Source of the DNA: Epinephelus fuscoguttatus
Lineage: Eukaryota; Chordata; Actinopteri; Perciformes; Serranidae
NCBI RefSeq assembly: GCF_011397635.1
Contig: NC_064760.1
Location: forward strand, 28,884,856-28,948,855
Reading direction: 5' to 3'
DNA: 64,000 bases
Of this stretch, positions 1 through 13,261 are shown one piece after another. Numbering within the stretch: position 1 is the first letter of the stretch; each line of letters starts with the position of its first letter. Both the position numbers and the translations under genes were made by a program. The notes under the pieces are model-generated. The model saw only the letters and a program-made list of their open reading frames with translations, had not been told where the DNA came from and made no database searches.

Positions 1-914
1 TAGGAACAATGAACGGAGGAAAAGAAAATTAAGATAGAGCTATGCATGCATCTCCTCCCCACCCAGGCCTCAGGCCGGAGTCATTTGTACCATTTGATCC
101 CTACAGACTGCAGGCCTGGCTCTACCTATGTCATAACAGTTGAGAATAACAAACAAATTTCATACTAATGTGTCAAAAAACAATGTTATAATAGTGATAC
201 TCCCAGCCCATGTGTTTGATCACCCCAGGCGAGGCCAGTAAAGTATTTTAATAATTACTTAAGCACCAAAGTAGTGGCACTGCAAGGGCATAGGTTTTGT
301 TTCAATGTTGGGAGACACACATATGAAATAGGGTGTCTGGGGGAGTCTTCCACTAGAAAATTTTGAGCATCAAACCCTCAATTTCCTGCACTCTGGTGAG
401 CTTTTATTTGTGTCTTTTCTGCATCAATGTATGGTGTAAATGCCTAATTTTGTCACAGTAAAAGTCCAACAAATGCAAAAACGCACATACTTTAAATATT
501 AAACATAGAATCCCCCGTAATCTATTGCCTATGGTATTATGTAAAGCAGAAGAACTAGTGCCACGTCTGCAGGTGTCTTGTCAGGGCATGCTTCAAAGCC
601 GATCAAAGCAAGTTTTCTCTCATATCTTGCCTTGGAATCACCAGAAATTGTTTCAAAATAGCTGAATGACATGTTGGCGTCAATATTCTTCAATCAAAAT
701 GTAACTCAGGATTGCGAAATTAACCAGAAGGAATGAAAAACGAAAGCTTATTCAAGATTTTACAATGTACAAAATGAGCATACACACCCCTTTACCCCAA
801 ACAAAGATGGTGGCAATCTCGTGACATCATGTTGACTTTAACTGGATGAATACAAACTTTAATAGTACAGACTCTACAAAGGTACAAAGGCTTCAACGTT
901 GCTGCAGTGGCCGT

Positions 915-1035
915 GGGTTTGGTTCTGACCTGTGGTTCTTTGCTGTGCGTCATCCCCTCTCTCTCCCTCCCCATTTCATGCTGTCCTGTCCAATAAAGGC
1001 ATAAAAAGCCCCCCAAAAATATCTCTTTAATAGCT
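915..1035 (+). repeat. SINE-like repeat tail
   Basis: The stretch runs from a 'tttgctgtgcgtcatcccc' block through a CT-rich block to 'ctgtccaataaaggc' and an A-rich end. From memory this matches the 3' end of a short interspersed repeat that is common in spiny-rayed fish genomes. The AATAAA inside it belongs to the repeat and is not good evidence for a gene end. The family name cannot be fixed without a repeat library. Confidence 0.5.
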
Positions 1036-3829
1036 CTGTGGTGAAGATTGGTACATTTCACTGTAATAGCATACAAAGGTTAAAAAATTGAACGTCAACA
1101 GTAAAATGAATACTCTACATTTTCACGTGTCAAATGCTTTAAAGTAAAAGTACAAGATGAAGTCACAAAACACAACTTACAGGTATGATTTAAAACCCTA
1201 TGAACATAAATGCAAGCCATCAATGTGCAAGAACGTGTGAAATATATATAGATGTGTAAATGTACAGGAAATATGCAGAACTAATAATACCCATATGTTT
1301 TCTGTTAAAGTTTGATCATCACTGCAGTAAGATAAAGATCATCTTCTATGGCCAAGATGGACAGTTTACTGGACGGCTTATCAGCAAACATCCTTCCTTT
1401 TACTTAATCAATCATATAAACCCCCTTCAGTCAAAACTGATCTACAAATACTCCTATGAAAATTAAAATATATCTAATCAATGATAAGCTTTTGGCAGCT
1501 TCTCTCATCTGAGGAAAGCACAATGTTCCTCTAGTAAGACCATATGAGGGCTGATCATTTCTCAGTCATGTGGGATCTGCTGCAGCTTATAAGTAAGTCT
1601 TTGTATCCATGTGGACTGGAAAAGGGTCAGGATTTGCAGTTAGGGTGTCCCATGCTTGTTTTTTCCCGGGGCCTCGAATCTGTGATGCAGGGTTTTTGTT
1701 TCTAGTATTACTGCATTACTTAAGCACTGAAGAGGACAAGATTACTGATCCTGGACTCAACTTGTTTCCACGTTAGCTTTGACTACTGTGGTATTTTGTG
1801 AGAGCAGTTGATGATGCGTATCAGTCCTCTTATAAAAGCCAGACATATAATTGCGGTGCATTATATGGATCGGGAAAGACGTCATAACTGTGATCACAGC
1901 CAAACTATTTGGCCATTTGAACCCTTTTTCTTTAATTAACCAAAAATATTCTAATAAATATTAATGGATTTAGTTGCAGAGCACAGCTGTGGCGCCCTAA
2001 TGGGATTTATGTCTGCTCATCTGTATGTTCTTTGGCTGTGACATCATCTACCCAGAGTGCAGTCAGTGTAGAAGACAGGATGCCAGACATTCCTTGAATA
2101 CTCCACACAGGATCTCACTGCTGCTTGTGAACACAACCCCGTACCTCCAGTGAGTGGAAAAGTACAGACTCTCCTCAGACTCGGCGTGGTGAACGAGGCT
2201 CTGCAGGGATTGAAGGGTGTCTCACTTCTGGCTATAATTCAAATATCTCGATTATGAGCAAGTTAAAGCTGTTATATCTGCATGTCAGCTTGATTTTTTT
2301 TTTAACTTTACTTTGTTTTATAGTTAGAGAATTAATGCTGCCCTTTCTGCCAGGGTGTAACAGAACTCTTATCTGAACAGGTGGAACAACCACAAACACA
2401 ATGGAAGATTAATATTGTTCAGCTTCTGTAGAGATGCCCTGAATGATAAACCAGAGCACACCTTTAGGCCCGACATAGTTCCTCTTTCACCGTCGTCTGA
2501 CATTCCAGATAGGGTCGTTAAAGGAAGGGGAGCCCTGCTGGCAAGGAAAGGCCACTTCACTGCAGCCATACGTAATGTCCTGACAGTCCTTGAGCTATGC
2601 AAGTCTTTGGTTATCATGTCACAGATCTGGCCTTATCTGGGCTCCTGTCACGCAACAGCAGCGTGTCTGGCTTCTTTTGCAGGGATTCTGGTGGAGCTTT
2701 GCTCTGGAATGTCATGAATACAGAAGGTTTGATAGAAGTGGGGTTTTTTATCAGTAGTAATGGCAAAGGGTTGAAATGTGAAACACATTTTTCTCTCTCT
2801 GTCTCTTTATTGCCTTTTATATATTTTACCTGCTACACTGCGGCTTTAATTTATCCATTAAAAGTGTCTGAATCAGGTTTTGGCTTTCACCAAAATGTAT
2901 AACCTGCATTTTTCCTAAAGGTCAGCAGGGGGCGACTCCATTGGTTGCAAAACCTCAGTAAACATTTTAGTAATCTTTCTAAGCTTTCTTTAATACAGCA
3001 TGATGCTCATTTGGTAAAGTATGGTCCCATTTAGAGTGAAATAGACAATAAAGAAATGTATGCTTTAGGTCAGGCTGACTGGCCATCAGAAAGGTCGAGA
3101 ATTTTAATTTTAATAAGAATGTTAATCTAGTGTACTTCAACTAAATATGTATTGTGAATACAGCGTGCACCTTTAGATAGAGTCTGGTCGTCCTAATCAA
3201 GTTTTTGTGTTTTCAGCACTGTTGACTGCGTCGTAATTTTTAAATCATTCTTTAAATCTGGCTATTAAGCTAAGTTAAGCTAAATTTAATTAGGTGTTTA
3301 TAAGGAATAAGCAGAGACATACCTGAAAAGGATGGATGTTCTTGTTGATCCATGTTGTGCCTTAAGCTTTGCATGGTCTTACTTGTGTTTGAAGATGCAG
3401 CGATGAACTGTGTATAACAACATTGGTTTTCCAAAGTGTTCTGGAGTCCATGCAGTAATATCCTTTTTATAATCATTGTTGGTTTTTAATGCAGCGCCAT
3501 CTAAGGGGTCGGAGGTCAGGGGGCAGTCAATGTTGGCTTTTACCTTTGCCCCTTACATACAGAGATTCTCTGGATTCTCTGAATGTTTTGATGGTATGAT
3601 GGATTACAGATGGATTACATTATTGCAGCTGAGCGTTGAGAAATGTTCTTGGACTACCCTACTTAGTGGTGAACATTGCACTGTCCGCTTGTGAACAGCT
3701 TAGCCTCATGTGGATGCCCCTTTAATGCCCAGTCATGTCACACTTGATTAGGCAATGTAACCGTATGTTTACCATGCCAGTAAAGCCCCTTTAAACTGAA
3801 TTGAATGGAATTAAACCCTTCCTTATTAA

Positions 3830-4200
3830 AATGTTGTGCCCCTACGTAACATAATTGTGTTCGACGCACCACCATTTTTGTTTGAATAAACTTTTTGCTA
3901 CGTTTTGTTGGGGCTGGACGCAGAAGCTGAATGTTTCCAACAGATGTTTTTTAAGCATTCCACACATTTCCTGGTCTTTTGTGGCCTCTGCCCCAACTTT
4001 TTTGAAATGTGTTGCAGCCAGTAAATTGTTTACATTTACATTTACTTTAAATAAGAATAAACTCAGTTTGAACAATAAATATCCTGTCTTTTTACTGTAT
4101 TCAGTTAAATACATGTCAGAAGGATTTGCAGTTCATTGCATTCTGTTTTTGTTTTCATTTAACACAATGTCCAAACTTTTTCGGAACTGTTGTTCTAATT
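3830..4200. mobile_element. Degenerate DNA-transposon remnant
   Basis: Two related motifs sit near the middle and the right end: 'gccccaacttttttgaaat' near 3990 and 'gtccaaactttttcggaac' near 4170. Between them is AT-rich sequence including a 'tttacatttacattta' run. This arrangement resembles widespread non-autonomous DNA elements of teleosts. No intact transposase frame is present. The superfamily is uncertain. Confidence 0.4.
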
Positions 4201-7200
4201 TGGTGTAACAAATCATTCTCGCTTGACAGCAAATTCAAGAGCTGCTTTTTGTTGCCAGTCCGCCCCTGCTCTAGGGTGTGACTTCCTTGTAATTGACGTG
4301 TTGCTACCACAGCAACTGGTCTATCAAGATAGTTGTAGAAATACATATCCTCCCCAGCTCCCCCTTCTCGTCCAACTATGATCGCTTTTTGCTCCAAAAA
4401 CCAAGATGGCAAGGACCATAAACTGTAGGTCGACAAACCAATGGGTTTCGTCACAGTGGCTATACACCTCCACTTCTTTTGTACAGTCTGTGGTTTTGAC
4501 ACATTGACCTCCTTTAGAGGAAACTGTCATGCTGACTCTGTTTATGACAATGCCACGAGATTTGACATCTGGCAGGACGTGCCTTCGTTCTGTGTTGGAG
4601 TAAAGGTTGGAACAAGCCAGCATAATAGTACAGCCACAGGACGTCACAGAGGCCTCCCCGTCCCAATCTTAATCCTCTTACAGATTTACTCCAGGTGAGT
4701 ATTCTGCCATGACATCAATGTGTGGACTAAATCTTCTCACTCAGCATGCTGTGTGTGTCTTTGAGAGTGCATGTGTGAGTGTGAGAGACTTAATCCAGTT
4801 TCAAGGTACGATGAAGTGTGAGAGGTGTAATTACCCAGGATCCTCCAGTAAGCATGCTGGCAATCACATTCACACTTAAGGCCATCTCACACAGGAAGTC
4901 GGGTAAGATTTAGGGCGTAAGGTTGTTGTCTTTGTTATTTAGTCTTGTATACTGTACAGTATGTGTGTGAATATTTCAGCCGAGACCATAAAAATGATAA
5001 AGCTGCTTTATCTTTATGTGGTAACGCAGCTTGAAGTGAGTTGAAATGGTAGCTGCTGCGTTGCCTTCCTGAACTATGTAATCAATTGGAGAAAAAAATC
5101 CCCTATTCAGACATTTGAGACATTTTCATTGCGAGTTAAATGCAGAAGCTCTCTACAGGACAGACAGTAGACTCCATAATAACTCACTGCAATGAGTCTT
5201 GATGTACTGCAACATTGGATTCTGTGAATAGGAACTATCCTGCACTGTATCTGGGAATAGAGAGGCAAAGTCCATCCCCTTCCGGTGTCCCCAAATGGAC
5301 CTTTGGTGTCTCTCAATGTCAAGGATCCTTCTTTGGTAGGACTGATCTGTCCAAGGAAGGATCCAACAGAGACTAGGCAACATTCGGTGAGCACACATTG
5401 GAACAGGCTAACAAGTGCCCCCAGGTGTACGTCATTAACCCTCAGCAGACTGAGGGGTTTTCAGATTACTGTGATAATTTTGGCATTCTCTAATGTTGTA
5501 CAATTTGAACAAATGTAGCAGTATTTTCAGAGTCACGTGACTTTAAGGGAAAACTTATCTCTGGATTATACTTGAAATGAAGGAGGCAAATCGTGTGCAA
5601 AGACTAATGGGTATTTTAAACCAACTGAGGATACACACACGCATCCTTAAAAATTCTGTGAAGGAAGCACTCTGTCCTCGGAAGAATTTCAAGGATCCGT
5701 GACACTGGAGCAGTCTTTAGGCAGGATTTGATGATGTAGCCTACTTGAAATTCAGCCATTAAAGGATCATTCCTTGACTTTGAGAAGCTCCTCTTGTCTT
5801 GATAAAAAATAAGTACGGTGGTCAACAGCGAGAGGCAGATCATTTTTTTATCCTGTTTGAATTGTGCCATGATTTACACGTACCATGTTTGTCCGTTTTT
5901 CAGATCATTTCTCAAGTCTAAAGAGTTTCAGTTTGTCGTTGGTTTGTCATAGAACTTTTTAGTTTTGTGTGAAACCACTCAGTGAACCACGTGTCTCATC
6001 TTAGAGACGTGGTTCAGTAGTGCGTCTCCTTACCCAGTGTGTTTTACCCAGTGACTCCTGATCTCACTATCAGCTATAAAGCGAAAGTAAAAGCATGACC
6101 CATTGCTCGGGTGAATATGTTACAAAACACACCAGTGTCATAGCCTCAGCGAGAGAGAAACCTATGACATCACCTACGCTACTGGTGTAGTCTGTTAAAT
6201 CAGGTACTTTCACAGTTCTGTGCTTCAGCAGTTTTATGACAAACTGTGACTGTCTTGACTTGCAAAATGATGTTCCAAATTGACAAATATCACACGTGTA
6301 ATTCATGATATAATTCAGTTGGAATGAAAAAAATTGTCCCACCTGAGTGACTAACATACATGTTTTTTTCCAACATAGGATCCCATAGTGTTCCACTGGA
6401 AGCAGAGAGACATTGTCTCTTTATGCAGTTTGATTAGACCACTTTGGATCCAGGTACTAGCAGTTTTAAGAAGTTCATTTGGCTCAAAGTTATGTTGGGG
6501 ACTGGTCTCAAATACCAAACATATTTATTTACTGTTATTATTGTGTGAATAGTTACAGTCTGTTCAGTTATTGAAAGACACTTGAATGGGTTAGTGCAGT
6601 CAGTGGTGGAAACAGCATCTTAGAAATGTATGGTTAGTAGAATAAGTGGCGATCAGGAGGAAAGGGTGTCACCCTGGGACCTGTTCTGGGCTCACATTAA
6701 AATGGAAGACAGGTCTCAGTAGATATAAGTGTCCCCTGTGATTATGTGATCCTGTAGTGGCCCATGAGATATGTGTACCACATCATTTTCCTTTGTTGTT
6801 GTTTTATTTTTTCATTTCCTTCTGGACTTATTCATTTGTTCGATTATGTATTTATTTTTACTGGATGTTTTAATACCGGAAGCTGTCTCCATAATATAAG
6901 AAATTAACCATATGTTCCAACACCCTGGAAGGAATAATATATATATATATGTCATGTACACACCTTTAAAAAACTAAATACAATTAAATTCAAGAAAAAA
7001 TACATCGAAAAAGACCCGAATTAGCCAAAATGTTCCCTCTCCCTCTTCAAAATATGGCATAATCACGGCCTAATTTTTGGAACGAATTCACCTCATAACT
7101 GGGCTACATGCAAACCACAGGATCTGTGGTTATCCTGTGTTTTTATTATTACATGCTGCAACATGGAGCAGGGTTAAAATAAAAGCCTATTGTTTTCAGT

Positions 7201-8096
7201 AATGCAACACAACTGTGTGCTTTGTGCTCAAGTGCAGCCATCTGTAGTTCAAACTGTAAACCTGCTGGCCACAATTAATCCCAGTTTCTATTAAAAAAAA
7301 AACTGAATAAGACACAATAACAAATCATTTCTATGCAAATGAATGCACATTATACTAGACATATGAAGACAATGATAAAGTGTGTGACACTGCTATGCAG
7401 TTAACATCTAATATTCTACTATATCTAATATAAATCCAATCTTATAGGTATTTATGATGTAATCATTTTATCACCTCAAACTAGGCAACAGAGCTGAATC
7501 TTGAAAGCTGAACTAGAGATAGGGTGTCATATTGTTTTAATATAATGGTGATCTCATGTGTTTTTTTATAGCGACATTGTGAGCAGGCTTGTAGCAAGGC
7601 TCTCAAATGGCAGAGACATTTGATTCCACATTACAGTCCAAGTTTGAATCGAACTTTTTGGGCTTGTGAGACAGAATTCAGTCCTCATCCTTTAAAGACG
7701 TGTGTAGGTATGACATATCTGATGTGGAAAAAGTCATGAAACTTAGATCACCTCCCACACATTTTATCCAAACTGGATTATGTAATGAGGGAGTGGTGGG
7801 GTTATGTCCCTTCCTGTCATGGCAGCGGTGTCTGACACATTATATAACCATTGTTTTCTCTGGATTGTGTTAATTAAAATGACTTTGAAGTTGAGTCAGA
7901 GCTCAGTTGCTAAATGGGACGGCCAATTGACAACAAGGTGAAACTGGCAAATGACGTTATGGTCAGTTCTGTCTGACTGATACCAAATAAAGATTTGGGG
8001 ATATGATAAAAGGACTCAGCATGTCAGAGGTCGTTGTCTCAGGATTACTTTGAGGATAGCACCTTGACATTGTCTCACACCACATTCAGACTGTCT

Positions 8097-8165
<69 letters not shown>
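8097..8165. repeat. (CA)n microsatellite
   Basis: Almost perfect CA dinucleotide repeat of about 69 bp, interrupted only by two CG steps near 8123-8128. It probably varies in length between individuals. Confidence 0.98.
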
Positions 8166-8167
<2 letters not shown>

Positions 8168-8267
8168 TAAATCCCAGTGCTTTAATGTCCCTGACCTGTC
8201 AATTGACTGAGGGCTTTTTCCTCTCCTAAGCTCCCTCATCAGATCATAAAAGATTCCTAACGACTTT

Positions 8268-8268
8268 C

Positions 8269-8293
<25 letters not shown>
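8268..8293. repeat. (CA)n microsatellite
   Basis: Second, shorter CA tract about 100 bp from the first, followed by an imperfect CA extension to about 8302. Confidence 0.97.
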
Positions 8294-8300
<7 letters not shown>

Positions 8301-9234
8301 ACTCCTGCCAACGTCCCTCCTGACAACAGGAAATCTAAGGACACAAAGGCGGGTGGACTGGTTGGGGGAGGGGTGTCGCACATATGTCACCAAAACCACA
8401 GCTTGTCTTGGGGAGCTGGTGAGGTCATGAATGAGCCTTTCATCCCAGAGGCAGCGACACTCACTGGTGATGTTTTCTCTCAGAGGCAAACATTTGCGTT
8501 GCTGTCAGATAAGAAGTGCATGTCAGTTTAGAGGATACATTTCGGGATTTGTTGGACTTTGCGTAAAATTAAAGGGTTATCAAAATGTAAAGTTTTCTCT
8601 CCTTAAACCTTAGTTTTAATAAACACATAACTTATTCTGTAGTGGAGGTGTTGGGGTATCATCATCATCACCTCTGGAGGAAGTTTGCTCTCCTTTTTCT
8701 CACACCCCCATCAAGGGTCAAAGCCAATGTTTTGGCTAATTTGCAACCCAAACATATTCCTTTCCCTTTCATGGCCATCTTCGTCTCCACCTCCCCATTG
8801 GTGCGGGAGGCAGGGGACACAAGGCCAGTGCTTGACTGAGCCCTGAATGCTCTTTAGTTGTCACACTTTTCCCAAACGCCTTGCAGCTGCTCCTATTGTG
8901 GCCGCAGAGGGGGGGCTCCTTCGCTGATTCTCTAGGCCTCCTGCTGCTGCCCTGCTCTCAGATGGGTTCATACAGAGGGAGTGTGGCCCGAACAATGGCT
9001 GACGCCATGACATCATGCTTCTTATGTGGGCAGAGTCCTTATGCAGATATATGATAGGATTCCATCGCATGGAACAAAACAGGGAAGGATGTGCACAAAG
9101 ATATTTTTGACATGCCAGAGGATCAGATTCGCCTAAGCTTTGTTTAGGTGCGGCGCCATTTTTTGTTGTTGTTGTTTTTCTGGTGCTCCTTTTCGTCTTT
9201 GTAAGCATTAAAATAAAATTGAAAAAACTTCATC

Positions 9235-9525
9235 AATTGTTTCGGTTTCTGCTAAAAGAATTACTCAGTCAACAAAAAAACTAGAAATTTCTACAATGTG
9301 ATTAACGATTAAAATGTGAATATTTACTGTTTTTATTAGTTGTCTATATTATTAAATTAAATATTTTAGTTTTGATCAGTCGGTCAGAGAGCTCTGACTT
9401 TGGGAAATTACAATTTTTATTAATTAATTTATTTATTTTTATAGTTTAGTGACCAAACTATTAATAGGGAAAATATTCAACAAATAAATCAATAATGAAA
9501 TAATGGCTGGTTGCAGCCCTACAAT
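9235..9525. repeat. Degenerate 'gggctgcaac' family repeat
   Basis: The right end reads 'ggttgcagccctac', the reverse complement of the 'gggctgcaac' start of a teleost dispersed element that is better preserved at 62577-62860. The interior is AT-rich and decayed. Confidence 0.35.
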
Positions 9526-9884
9526 TTGTGCTACTGGCCATATGTCAAACACATTTTATTTCTGAAGACAGAATTCAATTTAGTTTTGGGAGACGGTTGG
9601 TTTATGAATTTAGTTTGTGTTTTGCAACTTTTTTTTATGTTTGTCACCTGATAATGCCACTAGGGGAAGATAAATCTGTCCCGTGTATCAGTTACCTCAA
9701 GTTACTTGGCATATGGGCAGATAACTAGATGCTGAAATAGATCCACACTTTAATTTCAACTCTGCCAGATTATTAATCTGTGTTGCCTAAATTATTTGCA
9801 AGTCATTGTCCATTATTAGACACTAGTAAATAAATGTCTTCTGACATAAAGTGAGGAAAAAAAGGACAAAATGTTCAACCAAGT

Positions 9885-10797
9885 ACAAAAGTCAGATGAG
9901 ATTTATTAAACGGTATAAAAACAACATTTAAACAAACATATGCAAAAATAGATATGATAAAGAAATATATTACTTTAGTTCAATAAATATGTCAGAATGC
10001 AGCCACTGAGGACAACGTGTCCCCGTTTTTAGTAGTTGTGGGGGTTCTGTCCATCTCAGCGCTGCAGTACACAGTACACAAACATGAGGTATTTAATGGT
10101 CCATTTCCCCAAATGTGTCAGGATCGTCAAGGTTTCATGATGTCTTGAAAGGCAGGTATTTGCATTTTGATTGGCAACCCATTCAACTCTCAAACTGAAC
10201 ATGAAGATTTTCTGTCACATCTACACTGCAAAGAGGGGGATACATTCATTGTTCGTCAAATGAAGAAGTAGCTTCCATTGCCATGTCGGGCAATGCGTTA
10301 ACGTTGCTTTCCTTAAGAAGTACGGAAAGCAACATGTGAGAGGATAAGTCAACATTCCTGAGACAACTGTTAGCCCTCTCCATTTTGTTTGCTTAAAAAT
10401 GATTACGATTATCAAAAGCAGTTGCCTTCATGGAAAAAAATCAGTCCTTTGAATAAAGAATATTCAGATACTTCTAACTTCCTCTACAGGAATAATCTCA
10501 ACTACCTTTTCAGCCATTTCCCAAGCCATCTAGGATGACTTTCACATTTAGGAGGTACAACATGAATACTGCCTGATGGTAGTTATCTAATCTCCCTTTA
10601 AAATGAGCAGGCCATCGGAGATATGGCCAGCAGATTAGCCAAAATAAACTGACCCCAAACAAAAGTTCGCATTCTGTCCAGTGATACCAGTATCACCACA
10701 AATGGGATACAACCAGACGTGATTTTTGTGCAGCGCTCTTTGCAGAGTCACCTGTGAGTTCAAGTCCCAAGCAAAGTCTGTGCTCCCCACACCTTCC
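9885..10797 (-). other. dusp1: dusp1 3' UTR
   Basis: Non-coding sequence downstream of the dusp1 stop codon, extending to a canonical AATAAA (minus strand, 9907-9902). It contains one clear ATTTA-type motif in minus-strand sense near 9980. AU-rich destabilising elements are known in mammalian DUSP1 3' UTRs, but this single match is weak. The exact cleavage site, about 15-25 nt beyond the signal, is inferred. Confidence 0.6.
9902..9907 (-). promoter_or_regulatory. dusp1: dusp1 polyadenylation signal AATAAA
   Basis: Plus-strand 'tttatt' gives AATAAA on the minus strand, about 0.9 kb past the dusp1 stop. This matches the usual length of the mRNA's 3' UTR. Confidence 0.6.
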
Positions 10798-11153
10798 TCA
10801 GCAGCTGGGAGAGGTGGTGATGGGACTGTGGAGGAATGACAGCTGACCAGCCGATGTGTGTACAGGGATTGAGACTGGGAAATTGAAGACTGTGCTGCTG
10901 TTGCCGATGGCTGGACTTCCCGCCTCTGAGGAGCAAGTAGACGACGCCAGGACCTGGGACTCAAACTGAAGGAGCTGACCCATGAAGCTGAAGTTGGGGG
11001 AGATGATGCTGCGGCGCTGCTTGACAAACTCAAAGGCCTCATCCAACTTCACACGGTTGGTCCGCATGAGGTAGGCAAGGCAAATGGTGGCGGAGCGGGA
11101 GATGCCTGCTTGACAGTGCACAAAAACACGACCTCCTTTATTCCTAACCGAAT
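10798..11153 (-). CDS. dusp1: dusp1 exon 4 coding part (residues 244-361)
   Basis: Carries the P-loop HCQAGISRSA and the segment EAFEFVKQRRSIISPNFSFM, through to the C-terminal SPITTSPSC and TGA stop. Acceptor CCCACAG|AT, completing an Asp codon. Confidence 0.97.
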
Positions 11154-12937
11154 CTGTGGGGGAGGAGAGAGGAGAGAGCAACATTAGTTTACGGTAAACA
11201 CTTATCAGGTGATGACATGCATTTGCAAAGACAGGAGGTTCAAACTCTCTGTCACAGGAAGGCAAAAACACAAAAGTCTTCCCAACACTTGGAGTTGCTA
11301 TTTAAATTCAACAGCGCTCATTAAGACACAGGAACACAGTTAATAGGGGTGCAGGGTGTGAGCTTGTGGGGGTTATTCCCAAAGGAGGCAGTCTGAATGG
11401 ACAAAAGAGGGGAACAGACCCCTGCTAGGGGTATTGATCTGGGAGGAAGGCCGACAGTGAGTGAGGAGAAATTGCCTTTTGTTCAGCCAGAACAAAGAGT
11501 GGCGCGGAGGGAGCCATTCAAGCCCAGCCAGCCTATCCTCCACACAACTAGTTTGGGGCCGTTGCCTCACAATTCATTAAAAGGGGGCATCCCTTTTTCT
11601 ACGCCTGAGATGTGGCGATGATGTAACCGCCATTGTGGTGGAGTGGGGAGCCTGTGCCGAGCCAGCTGGTCCGTTTTGGAGGGAACTTTTTAAAATTTAA
11701 ATCCGGGAGTCAAAGAGTGTTGTGAAGGAAGAAGGGGGTTGGGTGTTTGTATTTGCCTGCCACCAATGAGCTCAGGCGGTAACAGCTGTGATAGGCCCTC
11801 ACATTTGGCAGTTGAGGGAGTGTGAAGGGGATAAACATGGTGGATGTACTCACCGATAAATTCGATTGCCTCGTTGAACCAGGAGCTGATATCGGCCTTG
11901 TGGTTGTCCTCGACCGGGATGCTTTTATACTGGAAGGAGTCAACAAAGTGGTTGGGGCAGTTGGCAGACACGTTGATTAAAGCGGTGATCCCCAGCATGT
12001 CTAACATGTCTTTTCTTGAAGCGTGGTAAGCGCTGCCAAGGTACAGGAAAGGCAAGATCTCCACGGGACCACCCTACACAGAAAAATAAACATTCAGTCA
12101 ACACCAAAATAGTACAACAGGAAGTAAGAAACAAACAAGAGCGTGTTTAGACCCATTATCTGTATATTAATAAACAAAAATACTGACCTGATCATATAAA
12201 GGAGTGTTGCATGGGCTACAGCTTGGGTCTGCACTCTGGCTGGAGCTCAGGGGCAAACTGAGTCCTTGTGGAGGGGAGGGTTTGGTACACATATCTGGAT
12301 ACTCTGTGGTAAATGTGTCAAAACCACCTGAAAAGGGGAGAAAAAGATGTCTAGGTTAGATCACAGAACAGCTGACAGACATCCACATTTCAATATGGGT
12401 CTCAAAAAAGGTAACAACTGCTCTTGGGGCTATTTTAGAACAGTGTTTACTCCAACACCAGCTGGTGTGGTGACAGCTGTAATCCGCATTTGTTGCCCCG
12501 TTGTTAGGATACAGTCAAACAATTGTGTGAGGCTCTTTTAAACAGTTAAATAACTTTTTACTCTTACCTTTCAGGATGAAAACCCTGGCTCCACAGGGGT
12601 CGCGACACAGGGCCGTAACAGCAAGCATCAACGTCCCGTCTTTCTTCGCCTGGCTCAAGTCAAAGCTCCGGTCGTCGAGAAGTACCACAGACTGGTACTC
12701 CCCGGACAGGAGCCGAGTCCTGGTGTCCTCGTTGGGGACAATGTGCTCAAGTCCTAGACCCCCCCTGGCTCTCCTGCGCACTATGGTGCTGAAGCGGACG
12801 TTGGTGGAGCCCGATATGTGGGACGAGTTGAAGGAGAGGAAAGAGCGGCAGTCCAGCACCAGGCAGCCCGGGACGTCGCCCTCCAACAAGCCACGGAGGG
12901 ACGCGCAGTCGATGGTGGGGACCTCCATTATGACCAT
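10798..12937 (-). CDS. dusp1: Dual specificity phosphatase 1 (MKP-1), complete, four exons
   Basis: Joined exons (minus) 12937-12568, 12327-12188, 12073-11854 and 11153-10798 give 1086 nt, or 361 aa. All introns are GT-AG with phases 1, 0 and 1. The protein dephosphorylates the TxY threonine and tyrosine of ERK, p38 and JNK in the nucleus. Residues ~1-140 are the rhodanese/Cdc25-like MAPK-binding domain with the arginine docking motif RRR at 54-56. Residues ~172-315 are the phosphatase domain with general acid Asp226 (VEDNHKAD) and the loop VHCQAGISRSA with nucleophile Cys257. The C-terminus SPITTSPSC keeps the two SP sites (Ser353, Ser358) that ERK phosphorylates in mammals to stabilise the protein. 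The start was chosen at MVIMEV because an upstream in-frame ATG at 12976 adds 13 residues absent from the family. Sequence and four-exon structure separate it from DUSP2/4/5. Confidence 0.97.
11854..12073 (-). CDS. dusp1: dusp1 exon 3 (residues 171-243)
   Basis: Start of the catalytic domain (GGPVEILPFLYLGSAYHAS) and the general-acid loop SIPVEDNHKADISSWF. Acceptor TGTGTAG|GG, donor TTATCG|GTGAGTA, phase 1. Confidence 0.96.
12188..12327 (-). CDS. dusp1: dusp1 exon 2 (residues 124-170)
   Basis: Linker exon, 140 nt, translating to GFDTFTTEYPDMC through to CNTPLYDQ, the usual MKP-1 linker. Acceptor TTTTCAG|GTGG, donor GATCAG|GTCAGTA, ends in phase 0. Confidence 0.94.
12568..12937 (-). CDS. dusp1: dusp1 exon 1 coding part (residues 1-123)
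   Basis: Encodes most of the rhodanese-like docking domain, including LDCRSF and VRFSTIVRRRA. Donor AAAG|GTAAGAG, phase 1. Confidence 0.96.
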
Positions 12938-13200
12938 AGTAGGACAGCGGGATATAAATTTAAAATCCAAATACATAAAGCTTGAACGGCAGGAAAACAG
13001 AAGTTTAGGCCGTTGAGACGACGGTTAAGTGATCTTTAAAGCGGCGAGTCCTTTGTTCCGGTTCGTTTAAACAGAAACACAAAAGTCAAAAAAAAGTTTT
13101 AAGACTGTCAAAGCCGGTCCTCTTCTCGAGTGTATCCGGTAGTTAAAGTTCTTCTTTTTAAAAAAAAGTTCCGTAAATTCAACTTTCCAGTGAGTTGCTT
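12938..13200 (-). other. dusp1: dusp1 5' UTR (inferred)
   Basis: Lies between the start codon and the point 25-30 nt downstream of the TATA box. The transcription start is inferred from TATA spacing only. Confidence 0.55.
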
Positions 13201-13225
13201 CTGCCTGTGGGCGCTTTGAAAAGCG

Positions 13226-13233
13226 TTTATATA
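13226..13233 (-). promoter_or_regulatory. dusp1: dusp1 TATA box
   Basis: Minus-strand TATATAAA, 289 nt upstream of the ATG, with CRE elements right behind it. This is the layout expected of an immediate-early gene promoter. Confidence 0.8.
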
Positions 13234-13261
13234 CGGCTCGTGCTTGTGAATGAGAGGCCAC

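Larger units (their letters stand above)
1..9880. other. Left gene-free region, downstream of dusp1
   Basis: I find no exon that can be supported here. Open frames are at most about 115 codons, lack recognisable domains, and do not chain through splice sites. The region is AT-rich and holds dispersed repeats (listed separately) and two (CA)n tracts. In mammals NEURL1B lies on this side of DUSP1, but I recognise no part of it here. Unlisted stretches (for example 1100-3800, 4250-8090, 8300-9230) show nothing I can name. Confidence 0.6.

Noticed and set aside
990-1000. Plus-strand AATAAA as the end of an upstream gene
   Set aside because: It sits inside a recognised SINE-like tail, so it does not indicate a gene 3' end.
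2415-2717. 100-codon frame in the left region
   Set aside because: No family resemblance, and an overlapping antisense frame of similar quality exists at 2369-2617.
8861-9208. 115-codon minus-strand frame
   Set aside because: No start context, no homology and no splice support. Probably chance.
12938-12976. Upstream in-frame ATG for dusp1
   Set aside because: It would add 13 residues (MYLDFKFISRCPT) absent from MKP-1 proteins; the MVIMEV start matches the family.
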